Of a stretch of DNA of 14,058 bases, positions 1-6,364 are shown piece by piece; within the stretch, counting starts at the first letter, position 1; each line of letters begins with the position of its first letter. This stretch comes from Treponema sp. (GTDB taxonomy: Bacteria > Spirochaetota > Spirochaetia > Treponematales > Breznakiellaceae). Location of the stretch: contig JAISND010000082.1 in NCBI GenBank assembly GCA_031276615.1, positions 1-14,058 on the forward strand, in the 5' to 3' direction. The translations under genes were made by a program, and so were the position numbers. The notes under the pieces were generated by a model. It was not told the DNA's origin and ran no database searches. It was given only the letters and a program-made list of their open reading frames with translations.

Positions 1-78
1 GCCGCGGGAGGCTGGTAATGGGGCAGGCGCAAGGGGACCGGCGGCGCGAAAATTTACGGAAGGAGGATTAGTGAGCGC

Positions 79-109
79 AAAAAGGTGTCAGGCGCCATAG
101 GCTGACGCC
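79..109 (-). terminator. Rho-independent terminator of the outer-membrane protein gene
   Basis: Read on the minus strand, GGCGTCAG and CTGACACC form an 8-bp stem (one G-U pair) around a 10-base loop, followed immediately by TTTTT (plus positions 79-83). This is the classic stem plus U-run layout. It lies about 160 bases downstream of the stop codon of the minus-strand gene ending at 271, so it most likely ends that transcript. No U-run follows it on the plus strand. Confidence 0.6.
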
Positions 110-204
110 ACAGGTGATCTCAAAACAAAAGGCTGTATCGCAGGGCGCAAGGGCCTGGCTTCCCCGGTGTCCCGTCCGAGACAGAATTTATCATGACGTG
201 TTTT

Positions 205-233
205 GCTAATTCCTTGCGTTGCAAGGAGTTAGC
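205..233. repeat. 13-bp inverted repeat with 3-base loop
   Basis: GCTAATTCCTTGC (205-217) and GCAAGGAGTTAGC (221-233) are complementary at 12 of 13 positions, the remaining one being a U-G pair in a plus-strand RNA. The loop is GTT. It sits in the 3' untranslated region of the minus-strand outer-membrane gene, between its stop and its terminator. On the minus strand it is followed by AAAA rather than T, so it does not look like a terminator. It could be a processing or stability hairpin. Function unknown. Confidence 0.5.
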
Positions 234-270
234 GCACTTAATTGTATTGCTATTTGTCTTGGACAGGACA

Positions 271-1053
271 CTAGTTCTTGACAGACAAAAACTTGTAGCC
301 TACGGATATCCTGACATTGGGACTCCCGGTCAAACCCACAAGTTCGGGGTCAGAGCTCTCAAACTGGTATTTCGTCATTTCAAGGGCGCCCGTTTCATAT
401 TCGGTCATCAGCCTGAAGCCGAATAGTACCTCGCACCGCAGAAAAAGCGGCTCCACAATGTAGTAGTCAATCCCGACGCCGATGTCGATCCAGACGGAAT
501 TCCAGGCCGAGATCGGATAGGGATCGCCGTCCTTGTCCCTGTCGGATTCCAGCATACCCCATCTTCTGTCGTATGTCTTGTCCCCTTCGGGCTTCCGCCA
601 TTCAAGCAGGGCTACCTGGTATTCAATGCCCAGCAGGGGGAAAAGGGAAATTTTTTCGGTAATGGCAAACGGGTACTTGCCCAAAAGCGCAAAGCCGAGG
701 AGCATTTCCGTTCCCTTGCCGGTTATATTGCTGACGCCGACCCAGCGGCCACCGCGGGGCCTGAAATCCATGGATTCTCCGTAAGAATACTGCCCGCCCT
801 GTAACAAAACCGCAAATTCCGCGTAGGTCGCGTCAAAAAACAGGCCCCCGCCGTAATTAAAACGATCCATGCTCTGGAATGAATTCATGTCCCCGTTGTT
901 ACCCGCGCCCAGGCGGCCTTCGGATTCCATGGTATATCTGGTAAAGGTGTAACCCAAAAGCCCCCCCGCGCCCGCGCTCAGGGAAAAGTTTGCGGCATAT
1001 AAGCCTGTTCCCAGCATACAAAAAACAACAAGAACCATAACTTTTTTTATCAA
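271..1053 (-). CDS. Small outer-membrane beta-barrel-like protein
   Basis: This is a 260-residue protein with a cleavable signal peptide: basic start MIKK, hydrophobic core to about residue 18, probable cut after GLYA. The mature part opens with FSLSAGAGGLLGYTFTRY and has alternating aromatic and polar strands with many Gly and Tyr residues. It ends in NVRISVGYKF plus five residues, as in outer-membrane barrel proteins whose last strand carries aromatics. The start is TTG (1051-1053), chosen because AGGAGAAG lies 7-8 bases upstream and the lysines precede the hydrophobic core. The in-frame ATG five codons later would lose them. It is transcribed alone, away from the lipoprotein gene at 1230, from a promoter with a perfect TTGACA box, and ends at the terminator at 79-109. 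No specific family or substrate is recognised; a porin-like or adhesin role is only a guess. Confidence 0.75.
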   Translation of the reverse strand: MIKKVMVLVVFCMLGTGLYAANFSLSAGAGGLLGYTFTRYTMESEGRLGAGNNGDMNSFQSMDRFNYGGGLFFDATYAEFAVLLQGGQYSYGESMDFRPRGGRWVGVSNITGKGTEMLLGFALLGKYPFAITEKISLFPLLGIEYQVALLEWRKPEGDKTYDRRWGMLESDRDKDGDPYPISAWNSVWIDIGVGIDYYIVEPLFLRCEVLFGFRLMTEYETGALEMTKYQFESSDPELVGLTGSPNVRISVGYKFLSVKN

Positions 1054-1081
1054 AATTTTCCTTCTCCTGAACTGTCTTTTA

Positions 1082-1111
1082 AATATTGAACAAATTTCCG
1101 TTTTTTGTCAA
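1082..1111 (-). promoter_or_regulatory. Sigma-70-type promoter of the outer-membrane protein gene
   Basis: On the minus strand a perfect -35 box TTGACA (1106-1111) is followed after 18 bases by AATATT (1082-1087), which matches TATAAT at four of six positions. Transcription would begin near 1075, leaving a leader of about 22 bases that contains the AGGAG ribosome site before the TTG start at 1053. Confidence 0.55.
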
Positions 1112-1118
1112 TATAAAC

Positions 1119-1147
1119 TTGAATAATACCGGAAAAAGGAGTATGGT
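1119..1147 (+). promoter_or_regulatory. Possible sigma-70-type promoter of the first lipoprotein gene
   Basis: TTGAAT (1119-1124), a 17-base spacer, then TATGGT (1142-1147): each box matches consensus at four or more positions and the spacing is ideal. It lies back to back with the minus-strand promoter at 1082-1111, so a regulator bound here could affect both genes. The predicted leader before the ATG at 1230 is about 75 bases and contains the inverted repeat at 1164-1198. Confidence 0.4.
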
Positions 1148-1163
1148 TATCTCTATGGAAGTA

Positions 1164-1198
1164 TTTTTAGAATCTTCGAAACTGCCGGTTTCTAAAAA
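1164..1198 (+). repeat. Leader inverted repeats with two alternative hairpins
   Basis: TTTTTAGAA (1164-1172) is perfectly complementary to TTCTAAAAA (1190-1198), with a 17-base loop. Inside it GAAAC (1178-1182) can pair with GTTTC (1188-1192). The two pairings share positions 1190-1192, so they are largely mutually exclusive. They lie in the predicted 5' leader of the lipoprotein gene at 1230, about 20 bases before its AGGAG site. Regulatory use is not shown. Confidence 0.4.
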
Positions 1199-1229
1199 AC
1201 CTCATGATTTTGTCTGACAGGAGCAGCGG

Positions 1230-2057
1230 ATGAAAAAAAAGTTTTCTGTTACGTGTTTTGGGAGCCTGATACTTGTGCCGGCCCTTCTGGTTCTTGCCTG
1301 TGAGCAGCCCATTCCCGAGGTGGAGGGGCTTACGGAGCAGATCGAGGTAAGGGACATTCCGGAAAAGATAGACGGCCGGACGCCGTATAAAATCTTTGTC
1401 CAGATTTCGAAGGGTACGGATATAGAAGCCGGCTATGTGGCAAAGGGGGAAGTGCTGATAGACGGCAGGGATAGGGTGGTTATGGATGTTTTTGATCCCT
1501 ACGGCCAGTCCTGGGCCGGAGAGGGGCCTTACAATATAGCCGTGGTAATAAGCCCCCAAACCGTTGCCGCCAGGGCCGACATTGCGGTCCATGCGGCCAT
1601 GCCCAAGTTATCCTCCCGAATTCAGAGTCTTACCTGGACCAGAGGTATGATGGATCTCGGGGAACTAGGCATGAAGAAGCAGCTCCAGGACCTTTTTGAA
1701 GGCATAGTCTGCGCCCTTAAGGAAAGGGATGTCACACATCCGGCACGGTGGGAGAGCGACGACGAGAAAGAGGTGATCCTTTTACTTTCAGACGACAACT
1801 CGTTTTCCTTTAATTTATCGGAGAAATTCGGATTAGACATCCTGTTTCTGGTTACCGGCAGCCTGGAGAGTACCGGAACGGCTGATACCTATAAACTGAA
1901 AGATCTCTGGACGGATTATACCAGCAAGGAAACCGAGGTGACCGGCATGATTGACCGGGAAGTAAAACTTGAGTATAACGCGGACAAAACTGAATTTGTT
2001 CTTTCATCGTCGGATACGGCGCAAAATTATTTCGGCGCTACATACAGGAAGAAATAG
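1230..2057 (+). CDS. Lipoprotein of unknown function with C-terminal domain shared with the next gene
   Basis: A 275-residue protein beginning MKKKFSVTCF with a hydrophobic stretch and lipobox LVLAC (Cys24), so probably an envelope lipoprotein. The ATG at 1230 has AGGAG six bases upstream. Residues 30-120 are beta-rich (VLIDGRDRVVMDVFDPYG, YNIAVVISP) and could be a small immunoglobulin- or lipocalin-like fold. Residues 125-165 look helical. Residues about 173-275 resemble the whole mature part of the next lipoprotein: both have W-x-S, then DN-S/T-F, VTG-x-L, TY-x3-DL, and both end G-x-x-Y-x-K-K. This suggests duplication of a small beta domain found in spirochaete lipoproteins. No catalytic motif is visible and no named family is recognised. 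It is followed by a palindrome at 2061-2079. Confidence 0.75.
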   Translation: MKKKFSVTCFGSLILVPALLVLACEQPIPEVEGLTEQIEVRDIPEKIDGRTPYKIFVQISKGTDIEAGYVAKGEVLIDGRDRVVMDVFDPYGQSWAGEGPYNIAVVISPQTVAARADIAVHAAMPKLSSRIQSLTWTRGMMDLGELGMKKQLQDLFEGIVCALKERDVTHPARWESDDEKEVILLLSDDNSFSFNLSEKFGLDILFLVTGSLESTGTADTYKLKDLWTDYTSKETEVTGMIDREVKLEYNADKTEFVLSSSDTAQNYFGATYRKK

Positions 2058-2060
2058 TGC

Positions 2061-2079
2061 CTGTCTATAATATAGACAG
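2061..2079. repeat. 19-bp perfect palindrome
   Basis: CTGTCTATA and TATAGACAG flank a single A, giving nine perfect base pairs (or an eight-pair stem with an AAT loop). It begins four bases after the stop codon at 2055-2057. The next bases (ACTTCCCT then six A) have no U-run, so it is not a standard terminator. Its AT-rich symmetric form would equally suit a protein-binding operator upstream of the lipoprotein gene at 2194. Confidence 0.5.
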
Positions 2080-2143
2080 ACTTCCCTAAAAAACAGAGGG
2101 GAGGGTTTCAGGCGCCGTACCCGCGGCCCGGACAAGCACGATC

Positions 2144-2172
2144 TTGTAAGGTTGTTACAAATTTGATAGACT
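2144..2172 (+). promoter_or_regulatory. Weak candidate promoter for the second lipoprotein
   Basis: TTGTAA (2144-2149), a 17-base spacer, then TAGACT (2167-2172); each matches consensus at four of six positions. Transcription would begin near 2179, just before AAGGAGAG at 2183-2190. An overlapping pair TTGTTA/CATTAT (2152-2180) is possible but would put the start inside the ribosome site. Cotranscription from the gene upstream cannot be excluded. Confidence 0.28.
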
Positions 2173-2193
2173 TGCATTATCTAAGGAGAGAAA

Positions 2194-2634
2194 ATGAAAA
2201 AGAAACTGTTGTGCGGTATTGTTGGGGCGCTTGCCGTCCTGTGCGTTCTGTTTTTCGCGGGCTGTCCCACGGAAGCGGAAGACGACGAGAAGAAGGGTAC
2301 CACTTGGACGAGTGAAGGCGGGATTGTCTTTAAATGGTACGAGGATAATACATTTGAAACTCGTATTCCAAAATCAGTATCAAAACTGAATGCTGATGCT
2401 ACTGTCACTGGAAAACTGAAACCGGTTAACGTGGATGCAGATACAGGTACAGGTACGTACGCGATGACAGACCTGTCTTCGGGAAATAGCACTATAAATG
2501 CGATGTTGCCCACCATGATGGAGGGTAAGGAATTAACGATTACGAAGAACGAGAGCGAAGGCACTCTTAAAATTGAATCGACAATCGCCCCCCCTGCGGG
2601 GACTTTCTTAAACGGTAATTACACGAAAAAATAG
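2194..2634 (+). CDS. Small lipoprotein, single-domain relative of its upstream neighbour
   Basis: A 146-residue protein: MKKKLLCGIV start, hydrophobic core and lipobox FFAGC (Cys24), then an acidic linker (EAEDDEKK). The ATG follows a strong AAGGAGAG site. The mature part is one beta-rich domain with alternating strands, W38 and W48, DN-T-F at 51-54, VTGKL at 71-75, TGTYAMTDL at 86-94, and a terminal GNYTKK. The same landmarks in the same order occur in residues 173-275 of the upstream lipoprotein. Its base composition is visibly richer in A and T than all neighbours, for example long runs of AAA and ATT codons, which may mean recent acquisition or different selection. The function is unknown; small lipocalin-like lipoproteins of this kind are common in treponemes but uncharacterised. 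A strong hairpin lies 19 bases after its stop. Confidence 0.75.
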   Translation: MKKKLLCGIVGALAVLCVLFFAGCPTEAEDDEKKGTTWTSEGGIVFKWYEDNTFETRIPKSVSKLNADATVTGKLKPVNVDADTGTGTYAMTDLSSGNSTINAMLPTMMEGKELTITKNESEGTLKIESTIAPPAGTFLNGNYTKK

Positions 2635-2653
2635 ACCACGTCAATTTTAACGG

Positions 2654-2693
2654 AAACACGAAACCGAAGGCCCCGGCCTTCGGTTTCGTGTTT
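2654..2693 (+). terminator. 19-bp perfect hairpin between lipoprotein and glycosidase genes
   Basis: The 19-base arms 2654-2672 and 2675-2693 are exactly complementary, separated by CC; realistically this is an 18-bp stem with a four-base loop. The 5' arm starts AAACACGAAACC and the 3' arm ends CGTGTTT, so only three U residues close it. It lies 19 bases after the stop of the lipoprotein gene and ends directly before the GGAGG site (2694-2698) of the glycosidase gene. It may terminate the upstream transcript, attenuate read-through, or affect translation of the next gene. Confidence 0.55.
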
Positions 2694-2702
2694 GGAGGCA
2701 TT

Positions 2703-4022
2703 ATGGCAAGGCGCGGGGCATTTTTGGCGCTGCCGGCGCTTCTGGTACTGCTGTCCTGCCCTCACGAGGCTACGGACGGGGGGCCGGGGGATGTGGAACT
2801 CGCAGGGGACCTTATGGGCATGGTACACGCCGGCAGCCGGGCCGAAGTTGCGCGGGAGTACGCCCTGCTTGACGAAATGGGCGTTGAATGGATGCTTAAG
2901 GATTTCAGTTGGAGCAGCATACAGCCCAAGCCGGACGAATGGAATCTTGACGCCTACAAAACCTACGCGGATAACGCCCGGGCAAAGGGGAAAAAGATCC
3001 TTGCCATTCTTGACTACGATACGTCCTGGGTTCACGGTTTAAAACCCGCGCGGGACGGCCCCTATATAGCGGAGGATGAAATCCCGGCCTTCTGCGAATA
3101 CGTAAAGCGTACCGTTGAACATTACAAAGACAGGGTGGACGCTTGGTGCATCTGGAACGAGCCGAATTTGAATCCCCGGTTCTGGACGGGTACAAAAGAG
3201 GAATTTTTTGCCCTGAGCAGGGCCGCCGCCGAAGCCATACGGGAAGTTGATCCCCAGGCGGTAATAGTCGGCGGGGCCTTTAACACCCTGGTAAACAAAG
3301 AATGGATACAGGGCATGTTTGTCTCAGGCGCGATGGAGAGGGTTGATTTTATCGCCTTCCACCCCTATTTTTTAGGCGCAAGGGGGGTTGAGGCGGTCTA
3401 TAAGAGTTTCAGGGATTCCGTCGCGCCCTACGGTTTTGCCGGCAAAATCTGGGTTACCGAAGTAGGCTACCCCACCGTCAGGGACGCGGACATGGAAAAC
3501 GGCAGCTACCCCAAGGGCAGATACGGAACCGAAGTCAACATAGAGGATATGCCCGAGACGGTGACAAAGACCATAACGCTCCTTGCCGCCGCGGGCGCCA
3601 AAAAGATATTCTGGTACCACCTCTTCGATCCGGCGACTCAGGATATAAATAATTCCGAGGACTGGTTTGGCCTTGTGGAAGATGATTTTACCCAAAAGAA
3701 AGGCGCCGCGGCCTACGCGCTCTGCGCCAGGTATCTGCCGGGCAAGACCTGGCGGCGCCAGGGCCTGCCCGGCGCGGAGTTCCCCGATTCCGTGGTGTCC
3801 TGGTATTTTGAGGGGGGCGATGGCGGCCGCTGCCTTATACTGTGGAACGAAAGCAACGGGGATGTCACCGCGGATCTTTCCATTTCGGGAACAGAGCGGC
3901 TGCTTCACAATGTGGCGGACGGCGGCAGCGTTTCATTCGAGAGCGGAAGTTTCACCCTTCATCCCAGGGACACCAGGCAGCAAACCCTGCTCTTTGTCAC
4001 CTGGAAGGAAAGCGGCGGCTGA
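2703..4022 (+). CDS. Clan GH-A glycoside hydrolase-like lipoprotein
   Basis: A 439-residue predicted lipoprotein (MARRG, hydrophobic core, lipobox LLSC, Cys19) with a TIM-barrel glycosidase domain at about residues 30-350. Key motifs are WCIWNEPN (149-156) with the probable acid/base Glu153 after Asn152, FIAFHPYF (216-223), and WVTEVGYPT (250-258) with the probable nucleophile Glu253 on strand 7. These are the two carboxylates expected of retaining clan GH-A enzymes (GH5, GH39 and relatives). A C-terminal beta-rich part (about 365-439, RCLILWNESNGDVTADLSI) resembles the small beta domain that often follows such barrels. The ATG at 2703 is chosen because GGAGG ends four bases upstream and the preceding hairpin would overlap an upstream GTG at 2688. 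The substrate cannot be told from the sequence. It probably acts on oligosaccharides at the cell surface or in the periplasm, and it is coupled to the next gene by a one-base gap. Confidence 0.8.
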   Translation: MARRGAFLALPALLVLLSCPHEATDGGPGDVELAGDLMGMVHAGSRAEVAREYALLDEMGVEWMLKDFSWSSIQPKPDEWNLDAYKTYADNARAKGKKILAILDYDTSWVHGLKPARDGPYIAEDEIPAFCEYVKRTVEHYKDRVDAWCIWNEPNLNPRFWTGTKEEFFALSRAAAEAIREVDPQAVIVGGAFNTLVNKEWIQGMFVSGAMERVDFIAFHPYFLGARGVEAVYKSFRDSVAPYGFAGKIWVTEVGYPTVRDADMENGSYPKGRYGTEVNIEDMPETVTKTITLLAAAGAKKIFWYHLFDPATQDINNSEDWFGLVEDDFTQKKGAAAYALCARYLPGKTWRRQGLPGAEFPDSVVSWYFEGGDGGRCLILWNESNGDVTADLSISGTERLLHNVADGGSVSFESGSFTLHPRDTRQQTLLFVTWKESGG

Positions 4023-4023
4023 G

Positions 4024-5499
4024 ATGGACAAACTTTTTGCGCGAGAGGCCGGCCCGCGCGGCCGCGGGGGCGTCTTTGCCTTTTTTGCCGCCTTGTCTGT
4101 GTGCGCCGTCCTCTCCGGCCTTTCCTGCGCGGGCCTGTCTGCCGGAGCCGCGCCGGCGGCGGAGGAGCCGGCAGGGGAGCAGGGGGCTGCCGAAAACGAA
4201 TTTGCCCGGCAGTTCAGCCCGGAAGATTTTTCCGTTCCCGAAGGCATGGACTTTGTTCCGGCGCCCTTTCCCGGCGCCCTGGGCGCTTCCGGCGTCGGTC
4301 TTGTCAGCGGGGAATCCGGTGATTTGGGAAGCAGCCTCGGCGACGATGAGCGCGCCCGGCTTGCCCTGTCATTTGCGGAAGCTTATATGGAAGGCATCTT
4401 TCGGGGCCTTCCCCTTTACGGCGTACTCGGCGGGGATCGGGTACACGGCTGGCCCCGCTCTTCGCCCCTTGCCTGGGTGCAGAACTGGCGCGGCAGGGGG
4501 GGAAGCTCCAATTCCTGGGGTATCCCTTCGTTGATTCTCGCGGTACGGGGTCTTGCCCACGACAGGGTGTTCGTGGTGCAGGGCGGCATCCTCGACGCTT
4601 ACGGACAAAGCGCCGGCCTTATGGGGGCCAACGGCGCGGCCGGTTACGGCGCTCCCCTGGGGAACGAATTCGTTTATCAGGGCGGCATTGCCCAGCGTTT
4701 TGATTTCGGGCTTGTCACCGTAGACGCGGAAGGCCGTTTTGCTTTTTCCGCGGGCGACGCGCCTTCCCTGACAAACCCTGTTCCCGAAAAAACCGGCCTC
4801 TTTGAATCGGGCGATCCGGCTGCGCGGATTCAGGATGCTTTTCAGTCGGCCTGGAGGACGGAAATAGACGGAGGGCTTCCTCCCCTGGAGCCGGATACGC
4901 CGCTGTTTTACGTTGATTTCGGCAATTCCCCCTGGGTTTTGCCCTTCGATTCCGTAGAGGATTCGGGGAATATACCTTACGGAGTTCCCGCGGGGGACGC
5001 CGCGGAATCGGCAAGGGATCCGCTTTCGGTCATCGCGGATTTTTCGGCGGGGCAGGACGAAAATCCCGAAACGGCGGCGGATTCCGGATTACCGGGGCAG
5101 AGTTCCCTTGTTATCCGGGGCCTTTACTGTCAGATGTTTGGCGAAGGCAGGGCGCTTTTTATCCTTGCCGACGCTTTCATGGAATTAATAGACGAAAAAG
5201 CAAAAACGATCCTGAACCTTCCCTTCCGGCCCAGCCTGGTTGACAGGCCCTTTCTTGAAGTCCTTCTCAACGCCAAAAGGCAGCGTCTTTCCGGCGCCGC
5301 TTCCTTGCACCCCTACGCCTTCCCCGCCGATTGGCGGAAAGATTCGTTTACCCAGGCCCTGCTTGAGGGCATCGCCGTTTACGGGCTGCCGTTGTCCGGG
5401 CCACAGCCCGGCAGGGACGGGGAAGTCCTGTTTGAGACCCAGCGCTTTTCGCGCGGCTGGATGCGGCGCAAAAACGGGGAGGCCGCGCCCGCTTTTTGA
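4024..5499 (+). CDS. Lipoprotein with two LGFP-like modules
   Basis: A 491-residue protein. The N-terminus is basic (MDKLFAREAGPRGRGG), then a hydrophobic core and a relaxed lipobox GLSC (Cys35), followed by an Ala/Glu/Pro-rich linker to about residue 60. Residues about 199-236 (GANGAAGYGAPLGNEF, then GGIAQRFDFGLVTVD) have the look of an LGFP-type module: G-x-PLG-x-E, a central GG, then QRF-x-x-G. A second copy is likely at 452-482 (VYGLPLSGP, then ETQRFSRGWMRR). Such modules are associated with cell-surface and carbohydrate-active proteins, but this assignment rests on pattern only. Residues 111-190 have no recognised family. The ATG is one base after the glycosidase stop, so translation is probably coupled and the two products may act together at the envelope. 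The open frame extends upstream inside the glycosidase gene, but the signal peptide fixes the start here. Confidence 0.7.
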   Translation: MDKLFAREAGPRGRGGVFAFFAALSVCAVLSGLSCAGLSAGAAPAAEEPAGEQGAAENEFARQFSPEDFSVPEGMDFVPAPFPGALGASGVGLVSGESGDLGSSLGDDERARLALSFAEAYMEGIFRGLPLYGVLGGDRVHGWPRSSPLAWVQNWRGRGGSSNSWGIPSLILAVRGLAHDRVFVVQGGILDAYGQSAGLMGANGAAGYGAPLGNEFVYQGGIAQRFDFGLVTVDAEGRFAFSAGDAPSLTNPVPEKTGLFESGDPAARIQDAFQSAWRTEIDGGLPPLEPDTPLFYVDFGNSPWVLPFDSVEDSGNIPYGVPAGDAAESARDPLSVIADFSAGQDENPETAADSGLPGQSSLVIRGLYCQMFGEGRALFILADAFMELIDEKAKTILNLPFRPSLVDRPFLEVLLNAKRQRLSGAASLHPYAFPADWRKDSFTQALLEGIAVYGLPLSGPQPGRDGEVLFETQRFSRGWMRRKNGEAAPAF

Positions 5500-5515
5500 C
5501 AGGGCGTTCCGCCGC

Positions 5516-5527
5516 GGCCGCGCGGCC
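5516..5527. repeat. GC-only palindrome between convergent genes
   Basis: GGCCGCGCGGCC is a perfect 12-bp palindrome in the 57-base gap between the convergent genes ending at 5499 (+) and 5557 (-). Neither strand has a U-run after it, so it is at best a weak or factor-assisted transcription barrier. High local GC makes a chance palindrome plausible. Confidence 0.3.
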
Positions 5528-5556
5528 TGTTGCGCCGCGTGAATGGTACGGCCGCT

Positions 5557-6288
5557 TCAGCGAAAGGAAAAAACGTAGAGCCGTTTAAGGATTATCCGGA
5601 TTTTTTCACCGTAGGATCTGTCGGCGGCCCAAGTTCCCGCAAGTCCCAGGATCGCCGGCGCCGCGCCGCGCCGGACAAAGCGGAAACGGGGGTCCACAAG
5701 TTCCCCGTTAAGGGATTCTTTGCTTGCGTAAGCCTTTAGGTGCTGGATATGGGCGCGGACTCCCGTGCGGATATCGGGAAATGCCAGTCCCGGCTGGCCG
5801 GGGCCGATTGAACCGAGGCCGCAGAAATTGTTCATGTCCGGGGTGACCAGCCCGCCATAGTGGAGAAAACCTGTTTCGAGGCACATCTGGGCAAAGGCCA
5901 CGTCGTGGTTTACCCCTTCGGCGGCCGCTTCTTCAACATAGCAGTCCGCAAGGGAGCGGATAAAATCCCTGCCGGCGCCGGGGTTGTTCGCTCCGAGAAA
6001 ACGCATCAAGGCATCCGCCGGAGTCTGGCCTGTCCCCATGATGTATTCAGGCGGCGTCGGTCTTTCCGGTGCCGCGCCGCCGGGGGCTGTTTCCGGGATT
6101 TGCCCGGCGGCCGGGGCATCGGGCTTTCCAGGCGCGGTTTCCGGCGGGGCGCTTTCCGGTACGGCCGGCGCAAGGGCGGCGCAGGAGGCGAAGGCCAGGG
6201 ACAGCAGGGCTGCCAGGACTTTGACGGCGGGTACTGCCCCGGGCGGGATCAGGCGGCGCCGCGGCGCCGCGGTATCGGTTTGTTTCAT
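5557..6288 (-). CDS. GH73-type glucosaminidase lipoprotein (peptidoglycan hydrolase)
   Basis: A 243-residue protein. The signal peptide ends in lipobox FASC (Cys36), followed by a Pro/Ala/Glu-rich linker (about 37-82) and a C-terminal hydrolase domain (about 95-243). That domain carries family landmarks of the mannosyl-glycoprotein endo-beta-N-acetylglucosaminidase fold: VAFAQMCLETGFL (130-142) with probable catalytic Glu138, DMNNFCGLGSIG (151-162), PGLAFPDIRTGVRAHIQHLKAYAS (166-189) and the SYGEKI near the end. Enzymes of this family cleave the glycan strand of peptidoglycan between N-acetylglucosamine and the next sugar. As a lipoprotein it would act in the periplasm during wall growth or division. 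The ATG at 6288 has only a weak AAAGA upstream. The gene is convergent with the glycosidase pair and divergent from radC, so it is likely a single transcription unit. Confidence 0.85.
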   Translation of the reverse strand: MKQTDTAAPRRRLIPPGAVPAVKVLAALLSLAFASCAALAPAVPESAPPETAPGKPDAPAAGQIPETAPGGAAPERPTPPEYIMGTGQTPADALMRFLGANNPGAGRDFIRSLADCYVEEAAAEGVNHDVAFAQMCLETGFLHYGGLVTPDMNNFCGLGSIGPGQPGLAFPDIRTGVRAHIQHLKAYASKESLNGELVDPRFRFVRRGAAPAILGLAGTWAADRSYGEKIRIILKRLYVFSFR

Positions 6289-6364
6289 TCTTTAAATATC
6301 GGAAGGGCGGAAAGTTTTTTTCATTTTATTGAAGCGGGGCGCAGTGTCACGCCATATAAGGGAC

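Noticed and set aside
3..71. Open plus-strand frame running in from the left edge and ending at TAG 69-71
   Set aside because: Only 22 codons are visible, with no recognisable ending of a known protein, so a partial gene cannot be supported.
71..100. Strong AGGAGG followed by GTG and a nine-codon frame (leader peptide?)
   Set aside because: The frame is only MSAKRCQAP and overlaps the minus-strand terminator; no downstream plus-strand gene is in position to be controlled by it.
193..426. 77-codon plus-strand frame with a hydrophobic start
   Set aside because: Most of it is antisense to the outer-membrane protein gene, it has no ribosome site, and its first part encodes the hairpin at 205-233.
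3667..4023. In-frame upstream extension of the LGFP-like lipoprotein
   Set aside because: It lies inside the glycosidase gene in another frame, and the signal peptide plus lipobox only make sense from the ATG at 4024.
5530..5739. Plus-strand frame of 69 codons
   Set aside because: It is antisense to the glucosaminidase gene, with no ribosome site and no family features.
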